A stretch of DNA of 33,182 nucleotides from Acidobacterium sp. (lineage in GTDB: Bacteria > Acidobacteriota > Terriglobia > Terriglobales > Acidobacteriaceae). The stretch's first letter is position 1. Each line of letters begins with the position of its first letter. The DNA lies in the NCBI GenBank assembly GCA_003131625.1, contig PKVY01000063.1, forward strand, positions 1 through 33,182, written 5' to 3'. The translations under genes and the position numbers were made by a program. Below the pieces are notes generated by a model. The model worked only from the letters and a program-made list of their open reading frames with translations. It was not told the origin of the DNA and did no database searches. Of this stretch, positions 7,596 to 15,200 are shown in pieces.

Positions 7596-8899
7596 TGACT
7601 CTCCTGTGGTGCCTGAATTTCCTGATGGGTCATCGACGTTGGGCCGTGTTCCTCCTTCTGGTCGGCCCGATTGGCGGCGTCGCCGGGCAGCGGCGCAAGG
7701 CCGCGCATGGCGCGCACTTCATTCACGGTCAGCACGCCCGCCGCCAGCAGTGCGGTCTGCATCTGCACCTGCTGCGCCTCGTCGGTCGTGTCCAGATCGT
7801 TGAAGAGGAATTCGAACTCCGGCCACCCGAGCCTTTTTGCAAAGAGATCGCGGGTCAGATGCTCGGCGACCAGCCGCGCCACCGGGACGATGGCGCTGTG
7901 GAAGGCTTCGTCGAGCAACGACTCCGCCGTGGAGCGGTTGACATCCTGCTCGAGGCCCAGCAGGACCGGAGGCAGGGAGAAGGCGTTGGCCACCATGCGG
8001 ATGAGAAACTCCTGCCAGGTGAGGCGCAGGTCGGCGTCGGTGCCGGAGGCAAAGCGCAGCACCTCCGGTTTCTGTTCGGTCGAGAGCAGCGGCACGCGGC
8101 CCGTGCCCTCGATTTCGTCCTGCCACCAGCGGATGAGCCGCTCGTGCTGGGCGGGCGTCGTCTCGTTGAGCCAGAGCGCATACTGCACCACCGCGTTGCT
8201 GGCCAGCTTGCCGGCGAAACGGTGCGCGCTGAGGAATGCATTGACGGTCTCAAAGGCGACTTCCAGCGGTCCCAGGCCAAACGGCGTGAAGCTGCGCGGG
8301 TTCATGCGGACGTAGATGAGCTGGTTGTCGAGCAGCGGAATGACCGCGTCGGTTCCCACCAGTCCGGTGGCTTGCGCAAAGCGAATCGAATCCGGCTGGC
8401 CGTCCCAGCGAGGATCGATGCGAATGGTTGCGCCATCGACGGGCCATAACTCCACCGGCTTCGCGGGATCGCCGGTCAGCTCCATCTCGATGGCGCCGAA
8501 GCCGCCGACGAGCGCGTCTTCGATGACCTGCTCGAGGAGCGTGCGCAACGAGTCGGACGCATTGGGGAATTCCAGCGCGTGGCGCAGAACCTGGGCGCGC
8601 TTCGCCGCAAAGGCGACCTTCTCCGGATCGTGGTCGCGCTTCAGGCGCACCTGCCAGTCCATGCTGGCCACGCGATCCTTGATGAGGTTGATGGCGCGCC
8701 GCACCACCGGCGTCTCCGCGAAGCGGCGCAGATTGGCCGGCGTGGGTTTGGGCAGCGCCCGCGACGGGAAGGAATACGGGGCCAGTACGGACGGCAGCGC
8801 CACCGTCTTGCGCTGCGCCGTTTCCTCTTTGCGCCCGGCCTCTCCGCGTCCCGCCCCCAGCAGCGCCAGTGCCTGCTTCCATTGCTCTCTGATCTTCAC
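7592..8899 (-). CDS. Phage portal protein (435 aa)
   Basis: 435 residues. It forms the dodecameric ring through which DNA is packaged. Visible family features are the N-terminal 'TPVVRRAINLIKDRVASMDWQV', the 'WPVDGATIRIDPRWDG' strand region, 'IPLLDNQLIYVRMNPRSFTPFG', a long stem helix, and 'FLIRMVANAFSLPPVLLGLEQDVNRSTAE', a signature of HK97/SPP1-like portals. It ends in a Gln-rich tail. I chose GTG at 8899 because GGAGGA lies immediately upstream. An in-frame codon at 8971 would run through the terminator hairpin at 8921-8951 and is not credible. It overlaps the protease start by 4 bp. Confidence 0.88.
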   Translation of the reverse strand: MKIREQWKQALALLGAGRGEAGRKEETAQRKTVALPSVLAPYSFPSRALPKPTPANLRRFAETPVVRRAINLIKDRVASMDWQVRLKRDHDPEKVAFAAKRAQVLRHALEFPNASDSLRTLLEQVIEDALVGGFGAIEMELTGDPAKPVELWPVDGATIRIDPRWDGQPDSIRFAQATGLVGTDAVIPLLDNQLIYVRMNPRSFTPFGLGPLEVAFETVNAFLSAHRFAGKLASNAVVQYALWLNETTPAQHERLIRWWQDEIEGTGRVPLLSTEQKPEVLRFASGTDADLRLTWQEFLIRMVANAFSLPPVLLGLEQDVNRSTAESLLDEAFHSAIVPVARLVAEHLTRDLFAKRLGWPEFEFLFNDLDTTDEAQQVQMQTALLAAGVLTVNEVRAMRGLAPLPGDAANRADQKEEHGPTSMTHQEIQAPQESQ

Positions 8900-8920
8900 G
8901 TCTCCTCCGTTTTCCTTTCC

Positions 8921-8951
8921 AAAAACAAAAGGCATGGCTCGATGCCATGCC
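8921..8951 (-). terminator. Intrinsic terminator after the HipA-like/DUF3037 pair
   Basis: On the minus strand: GGCATGGC-ATCGA-GCCATGCC followed by TTTTGTTTTT. The perfect 8-bp stem and strong T-tract lie between the DUF3037 stop (8990) and the portal start (8899), so terminase-kinase-DUF3037 transcripts should end here unless antiterminated. Confidence 0.85.
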
Positions 8952-8962
8952 GCTGCCGTCCA

Positions 8963-8990
8963 ACTCAGCACTCAGTGCTCAGTGCTTTGT
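8963..8990. repeat. Heptanucleotide tandem repeat (ACTCAGC/GCTCAGT units)
   Basis: Units ACTCAGC, ACTCAGT, GCTCAGT and a degenerate GCTTTGT follow one another in 7-bp phase. The array lies directly between the DUF3037 stop and the terminator. Its sequence differs from the arrays at 352 and 32247 but the period is the same. Confidence 0.65.
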
Positions 8991-9841
8991 TACACCCGCA
9001 GTTCCCTTCTCGCGGTGTCCGCGACCCGCTCCAGGTCGTTCACCGTGAGCACGCGGATCTGCTGTGTCTCCATCGTTTCCACCCCGAACCGATACTGCTC
9101 GACCTGGTCGTCGCCAAGGGCGACTTCCCCGTGGCCGTTGCGCAGCGGCTCGACAATCGCCGTCAGTTCCAGCTCGGCGTGTTCCACCCGGGCCACGCCG
9201 CTCCGCAGCGCCGGCGCGCTGAAGGCGAGCACCTTGGCCAGCTCCACGTCGCTGGCGAGCGAGACGGCGTGAAACATGCGGATGACCCCGTTTGGCTTGT
9301 AGCCGCAGTCGATCTTCAGCGAGTCGCCGGGCCGCGTGTAGGCCGCCGCGGCAATGCGCTTTTGCAGCAGATCCCAGACCCGCGCGTGCTCCAGGTGGGT
9401 GCGCAAGCTCCGGGCGATGGCTGCGCGCCCGGTCAGCGCCTGCCGTGCCCGCAGCTTGCGCGGTTCCACGTAGAGCTGCATCAGCTGCTCCATGCCGGCG
9501 GCGGCGTTTTCGGCCAGGCACGCCTTCGGCGCGGTGATCTGGACCTGATGCGAGAACGAATCCTCCATGGTCGCCAGCAGGGGTGGACCGTCCGCTCCCG
9601 GCTCGAGCAGGCGGCGCCGCATTTCGGTTTCCATCGCCTCCAGCATGTCAATGTCGGCGTCCGGATCGACGCAGCGCACCCGCGCCCAGTCTTTCGTGAA
9701 GCGGACCAGGGGCGCGGCTGAACCCGGCTCACCGGGCCGCGCGGTCTCCCGCAGCAGCACCCCGATATTCACGAACTCGTTCTTCACCGGGTCCGGCACA
9801 TAGCGGACGAGGAGAAATTCGCACTGGAGTGGCTCGTTCAC
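8990..9841 (-). CDS. DUF3037-family protein (283 aa), partner of the HipA-like kinase
   Basis: 283 residues, soluble, no signal peptide. The N-terminus 'CEFLLVRYVPDPVKNEFVNIGVLL' (residues ~8-31) is the hallmark of DUF3037 (pattern Y..VP....E..N.GV.L). The rest is alpha/beta with 'ELTAIVEPLRNGHGEVALGDD' and a C-terminal helix. The start is GTG at 9841, overlapping the kinase stop by 4 bp (GTGA), so the two are translationally coupled. DUF3037 proteins are known to co-occur with HipA-like kinases in many bacteria; the biochemical role is unknown. Here the pair sits inside a phage late operon and ends at its own terminator. A role as kinase substrate, inhibitor or adaptor is speculation. Confidence 0.75.
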   Translation of the reverse strand: MNEPLQCEFLLVRYVPDPVKNEFVNIGVLLRETARPGEPGSAAPLVRFTKDWARVRCVDPDADIDMLEAMETEMRRRLLEPGADGPPLLATMEDSFSHQVQITAPKACLAENAAAGMEQLMQLYVEPRKLRARQALTGRAAIARSLRTHLEHARVWDLLQKRIAAAAYTRPGDSLKIDCGYKPNGVIRMFHAVSLASDVELAKVLAFSAPALRSGVARVEHAELELTAIVEPLRNGHGEVALGDDQVEQYRFGVETMETQQIRVLTVNDLERVADTARRELRV

Positions 9842-10710
9842 AGGACCCTTCCAGGAGTACTATCGCCCCAGACTGGCTCGGAGAACGGTCCGGAGCGGAC
9901 TTCTCCCAGGGCCCGGTTCCAGTTTGGAAACGGCTGCCTGGAGGATTCCCGAAACTCGGTGATCCGCTCCCGCACCCGCGGCCTGCGATCGATCAGCTTG
10001 CCCACCAGTTCCTCCAGAACGTCCACGTTGCCTTCATACCACTCCGGCGGCAGCGTCTCTGCGATCTCCCAGAGGCGCTGCGGCTCCAGTTGCTCCATGG
10101 CGCTGAGCCAGGGCTCGAAGCTCTCCCATCCCGTCACGTCGCGGTACACCGCGTTGCGCGCATAGACGCCCCGCAGCGGCGCATCGACGAAGCGCCACTC
10201 CCCGGAGTTGAAACAGAACCCCTGGTCGATGAACGCCGCGCTGTAGCGCCGTTCCCGGCCCTTGCGGTGAAACAGGGCCTGCCGCCCGTTGGCGTTGCAG
10301 GTCCACTTATCCAGCACCAGGGCTCCCGCGAATTCGCGCAGATTCCGCACCTCCATCAACTGTTCCTCGGGCAGGTAGTCGGCCACATGGCCCGGCAGCA
10401 GGCCGCCCACCAGCTGCGAGCCGAAATGCAAGCCGGGGCGGCACCGTTCCCGGCGCGGCCCGTGGTCCATTTCCAGCTCCGGCGTCCGCTCGATCAGCCA
10501 CGAGGTCACCTCCACCACCTCGCAGGCCGGCATGGTCAGGCCGATCAGGGTCCCCAGCCGCGTGCCCAGCAGCTCGTTGGGCAGCACCCGCAGATGCTGC
10601 GGATTGTTCTGGAATTTCACAATCCAGGCATGGCCATCGTCGCCCAGCATCAGATGGCTCTGCGCCCCGCCCCGCATCTTCCGGATTTGTTGCGTGGCCC
10701 GAACCGTCAC
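9838..10710 (-). CDS. HipA-like kinase (HipA_2 type, 290 aa)
   Basis: 290 residues. Residues 12-36 ('MRGGAQSHLMLGDDGHAWIV' then KFQNN) form a glycine-rich ATP loop with a likely ATP-binding Lys32. 'GALVLDKWTCNANGRQALF' (129-147) occupies the catalytic-loop position, and 'AAFIDQGFCFN' (158-168) supplies Asp162, comparable to the metal-binding Asp of kinases. The classic DRH triad of HipA is replaced by an NANGRQ motif, which I recall as typical of this subfamily. No HipB-like HTH antitoxin is adjacent; the partner is DUF3037. The start is GTG with GGAGGA 4 nt upstream, only 21 bp after the terminase stop, so it has no room for its own promoter outside the terminase gene. Substrate unknown. Confidence 0.75.
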   Translation of the reverse strand: MTVRATQQIRKMRGGAQSHLMLGDDGHAWIVKFQNNPQHLRVLPNELLGTRLGTLIGLTMPACEVVEVTSWLIERTPELEMDHGPRRERCRPGLHFGSQLVGGLLPGHVADYLPEEQLMEVRNLREFAGALVLDKWTCNANGRQALFHRKGRERRYSAAFIDQGFCFNSGEWRFVDAPLRGVYARNAVYRDVTGWESFEPWLSAMEQLEPQRLWEIAETLPPEWYEGNVDVLEELVGKLIDRRPRVRERITEFRESSRQPFPNWNRALGEVRSGPFSEPVWGDSTPGRVL

Positions 10711-10731
10711 GGCTCCTCCGGATTCCTCATG

Positions 10732-12240
10732 CTACTGCACCGCTCCTCCCGTGAGCTTTTCCTCACGCACCGCCAGCGCCAGGGCCATGGCCATGACGCA
10801 GTCGTCGTGCTCCCCGGCCTGGGCCTCGGCGCGCCCGCTGGCCTGGCGCACAAAGCTGCGGCACTCGCGCAGCAGCCGCTCGCTCGAGAAGAGGCCCGGC
10901 GCTTCCACCAGCGCCGCGCCCAGATAGCCCAGCATCTGCGGTCGCGAATGGGAGGTGGTCAACCAGCCGTCGCGCTCGTCCTGCTGGAAGATCCGAGCGT
11001 AGCGGCAGGTGGCGCGCAGGTGCGCCAGCACGGCCTCGCCCTGGTTGTTGCGCTCCACCGCGAGCAGCGCCCCGCGATATTCGCGGGCCAGCGCCGCGGC
11101 TTCCCGGGCGGTTTCGAGCGGCGTCAGCCGCGAGCGCGACTCCGCGCACTGCAGGCCGGAGTCCAGATCGAGGACCTGGATCGCCGTAAAGTCGCCGCTG
11201 GTGCCGCCTCCCGCCGGATCGACGGCTACCAGATACTCCCGCCCCGCCTGCGGCGTCAGCCAGAGATGCAGGGCGCCGTTGTGCCGCTGCTCCACAGGAT
11301 CCTCGATCGCCTGGAGGCGCGCGTCGATCGCCGCGGTTTCGAAGAAGCAATCGCCGCTGGCCAGAAAGCATGCGGACGGATCTTCCGCATACTCCTGCTT
11401 CGCCAGGCCGCGGAAATTCCTCTGGATCTGCCGCCGGTAGCCGATCTGTTCCGGACGGAGGTTGTGTTCGCGCATCAGCTGCCGCTCCGCTTCGGTCAGG
11501 GACGCTTCTTCCGGGGGCGCGGCCACATACGCCGGTTCCAGCCACCAGGGGAAAAAGTGTCGCACGGTATTTGTCTTCTCCGCCTCCTGCCATTCCTTCC
11601 AAAAGCACCCCGATGCGCCCATCGGCGTCGATTCCATCGCCAGCTGCCCGGCGGGCGAGAGGGTGGCCAGCAGCCCGTACAGAGTCTCCTCCGCGTCGCC
11701 CGGCCAGCGCGCCAGCTCGGTGCAGTGCAGGTTAGCGATGGTCAGGCCGCGGCCGGCGTTGCGATCACCCGCCGTCTCCACCAGGTATTCGCTGTCGATT
11801 CCCGGAAAGACAATCCGCTGCGCGCTTCTGTTCACGCTCTTCAGCGCTCCCGCGCACAGCGACTCCGGCAGCAGTGCGAGGAAGCGGTGCACGATGCGGA
11901 AGATCTGCTCGGCCGCCTCCTGGGTGTGCGCCACCTGCACGGTGACCGTTCCGGGATGCGTGATAGTTCGCAAAAAGAATTGCCCCGCAATCCACGTGCT
12001 CACGCCCATCTGGCGGGCCTTGAGCACGATGTTTCTCCGGCTCGCCTTCTCTTCGTACAAGCGCTGTGCCGGGTTGGCGGCCAGGGCCACGTTGCGCCCC
12101 AGCCGGTTTCTGATTTTGAGGACCGTCTCCGCCAGCGCCAGAGCCGCTTCTTTGTCGGTGTCCAGCTGCTCTCCCAGGTGGATCAGGTCCTTCCTCGTGC
12201 CGCTTCCCCAGTCGAAATTCATGGTCGTGTGCCGGGTCAC
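10732..12240 (-). CDS. terL: Terminase large subunit (502 aa)
   Basis: 502 residues. It is the ATPase-nuclease motor that cuts concatemers and packages DNA into proheads through the portal. The Walker A variant is 'KARQMGVST' (74-82). An acidic patch at 'NLHCTELARW' (Glu175) and coupling motif 'ESTPMG' (203-208) follow. The RNase-H-like nuclease has Asp341 ('VAVDPAGGG'), Glu396 ('LLAVERNNQG') and Asp479/480 ('EHDDCVMAMA'). All key residues are present, so the enzyme looks intact. GTG at 12240 overlaps the fibre-gene stop (GTGA). An ATG 18 bp further in is an alternative start, and neither has a good ribosome-binding site, which favours translational coupling. No small-terminase gene is recognisable nearby. 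Confidence 0.93.
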   Translation of the reverse strand: MTRHTTMNFDWGSGTRKDLIHLGEQLDTDKEAALALAETVLKIRNRLGRNVALAANPAQRLYEEKASRRNIVLKARQMGVSTWIAGQFFLRTITHPGTVTVQVAHTQEAAEQIFRIVHRFLALLPESLCAGALKSVNRSAQRIVFPGIDSEYLVETAGDRNAGRGLTIANLHCTELARWPGDAEETLYGLLATLSPAGQLAMESTPMGASGCFWKEWQEAEKTNTVRHFFPWWLEPAYVAAPPEEASLTEAERQLMREHNLRPEQIGYRRQIQRNFRGLAKQEYAEDPSACFLASGDCFFETAAIDARLQAIEDPVEQRHNGALHLWLTPQAGREYLVAVDPAGGGTSGDFTAIQVLDLDSGLQCAESRSRLTPLETAREAAALAREYRGALLAVERNNQGEAVLAHLRATCRYARIFQQDERDGWLTTSHSRPQMLGYLGAALVEAPGLFSSERLLRECRSFVRQASGRAEAQAGEHDDCVMAMALALAVREEKLTGGAVQ

Positions 12241-15200
12241 TGATTCATGGTGTATTCCATGGTCAGCTGGGCGTTCTGCGGGTTGGTGCCGCAGCCCGCG
12301 CCGGCGGTCTGGACGCCCATGGAGAGGTTATGGCCCGCGGCGACCGATGCGCTGGCCGCGTTGCGATAACTGTACGTTCCCGATGCCAACGTAACGGTCT
12401 TCAGCCAGGTGGATGCGGTGCTGTCGTAGACACCGATCACCGGCCAGGTGGTGCAGCCGGAGGGCGGCGTGCCGACCGCGATATCCAGGCGCGTCATGTT
12501 GACGGCCGCGGTGGGCGACCAGATGGCGCCCAGGGACGTGTTCGTGGAGGTCCCGAAGGTTCCCCCGAAATAGCCGAACCAGGTAAAGTGCCACGATTGC
12601 GAACAGTTCGCGGTTCCGTTCGCTGTAATGCCCGTCGCGTACGATCCTGCCGGGCACTGCGAGGGTGTGGCGGCCAGAGCCGTGGCCGTCGCGGCGTTGC
12701 CGCTGACCGTGGCGTTCGCGCTGCCCGCGACGTACCAGTTGTAATCCGGCCCGCAGACCAGGGTTTGCGTGGACGGCGAGGACAACACCAGGGTCGTCGC
12801 GGACGTTCCCTGGTTGTCGATGAGCTGCGCGTTCGTCGTCTGCAGCGTCACCGTATTCGCTGACGTATCCGACTTGACGATGGTGAATTCGAGCCCGGTG
12901 GGCAATGCCCGGTCCAGCAGCGGGGTGTAGCAGCTGGGCAGGGTAATCGTCTGGGCGCCGCTGGCGGCGTTGGCGATCACGTTCTTGTTGGCCGCGGTCA
13001 GGGTCAGCGTCGATGCGGTGTTGATGACCGTGCTGAGCGCAATGCCTCCGTTCGACCGGATCGTTCCCTGGTACGTGACGTTGAAGAACGGATTCACCCC
13101 GGAGAAGTGCGCCTGGAATGCATCGCCCTGATCGCCGGTGTACATCTGCGCGGCGTAGGCCGGATAATTCGACCCCGCGGCGATGGGCGTGGACCACACG
13201 CGCGGCGTTGCGCTGCTGGGATCGTTGATGTTCGCCCCGCCGCTGGAGAAGCCGGTCACCTCCGCATCCTCGAGCGCCTGATAGTAGTTGCCGCAGCCCG
13301 TCAGGTGATGGACGCTGGCATAGGTCGGCGGATTGCCCGACGACCCCGCATAGGTGATCCAGTTGACGCCGCTGGCCATCTCCAGGCAGTCCACATCGGC
13401 GATCAGCAGGTTATTGCTGACGCTCGACGCGACGGTGGCCAGGTTCGCCGCCGGGAAGCTGGTCAGGTCCGGCCATTGAATATGGCCGCCGTGAATTTCG
13501 ACGCCATTCGCTCCGACATAGAAGCCCGCAATCGCTGGGCTGTCGGCATAGGTGTCGGTCCACACGCTCCCCGAACCGCCGGTGTCGTAGATAACGTAAC
13601 TCGTCGCGTACGAAGCATTGCTCGTCGAGGAGGACGATGCATTGTTGGCACAGGGCGCCGTGGAGCAGGTGTAGGGATAGCCGAAGCCGTGGATCAGATA
13701 ACCGGTGTTCCCCGTCCCCTCGTTGTAGACCGCGGCGGTCAGCGCATTGCGCACGATGACGTTGTCCAGATGGCTGTCGATCGCGGTCTTCTGCAGATGA
13801 ATGCCGTAAGCAGGCCGATTGGCGGGAGTAAATGCCGCGCTGCTGTAGCTCACCGTCACGTTGCGCAGCGTGAAGTTGGCCTGATGGCCCGCCGCGGTGT
13901 TCTCTTCGCCCAGCAGGATGCCTTCCGCGGTTGTATCGTTCACCGTCACGTTGTCGATGAGCACGCCGCGGAACCATTGCAGTTCGAAACCATGCGTGGC
14001 ATTGCCGCCGGCCAGCACGCTCAGGTCCTTAAATGTGCAGCCCTGCGCCTGAGCCGTGTTGCCCAGAGAGAACACGTCTCCACTCAGCGTGCCGGGGACC
14101 GTCAGCGTGGTTGCGATTTGTGTGCTGTCGGCGTTCACCGTGGTCCCGCCGGAGCCCAGCACGCTCACGCAGGCGCTGTTCGAGGGCTCGGTCAGCGTTG
14201 CGGTGACCGGGAAGGTCCCCGGGCCCAGCCGCACCGTCTGATTCTGTCCGCTCGTATTCGCCAGGCTGACCGCGGCATTCCATGCGGCGTTGATGGTCGT
14301 ATAGTTCATGCCATCGACGGTGAACTCCCCGTTGATCGTGGCTCCGGTAATAGCGCCCTGAGCGTGAAGAAATCCCGGTAACGAGAGGTCTCCCGCCGGA
14401 TCCAGTCTGGATGTATGCCCATTGCACGTTACCGAGAAGCCGCCGTTCGAGGCGCCGGCCAGAGTCTCGGTGCAATACGGGTTCGTTCCCGCGGCCCCGG
14501 TCGCTCCCGCGGTTTGCTGCCAGGTGAAATTCGTCGGGTTGTACCCCAGCGTGTCTTCGGCGTTTCCGCTGTTGTTGGCGTTCTGGGCGGTCAGCATGGA
14601 ATATGTCTGGTTCCAGTTCGAACACGCGCCGCCGCACGCCACGACCACCGCTCCCATCAGGGAACCGCCGTTTCCGCCGAAGGGCGGATTCTTCATGAAA
14701 AGACCGTCGCGGAAGGCCCCTTGCAGGGTGTAACCATAAGGGGTACTCCATCGGCCCAGGCCGGGGGCATACGGGTTGGGATCGTATAACGACGGCAATC
14801 CCTGATAAAGCAACATGCTGTTGGCGTTGGTGATCCAATCGGCGTAGTGATTGCCGCCGATTGTTCCGCCGAACAACACGGTGCGTCCGTCGAAGGCGCC
14901 AGCACCTGGCTGGTAATCGAAGTAGTGCTGGTTCGCTCCGGTGACTGCTGTGGCATAGTAGTGGGGCGCTTCGACTGTATCGCCCACGGAGAACGTACCC
15001 ATGGGCGAGTCCACTGCCAGCGAGCTTCCGTCTACCTGCCCGGTAGCTGGATTCCATACATTCAGCAGGTGGGCCATCGGGTAGACGGCATAAGGGTTCT
15101 GTGGGGAGACTGCGACGCTGATTGAGGTGATCCCCGAACCGCCGCTGATAACAGCGCAGGAAGACAGACTGGTGTTGCCGATCCAGTTGACCGCCAGCAC

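Noticed and set aside
9829-12243. An 804-codon plus-strand open frame opposite the terminase and kinase genes
   Set aside because: It mirrors high-GC codon bias of the true minus-strand genes, crosses several well-supported genes and shows only Arg/His/Gln-rich sequence without any domain.
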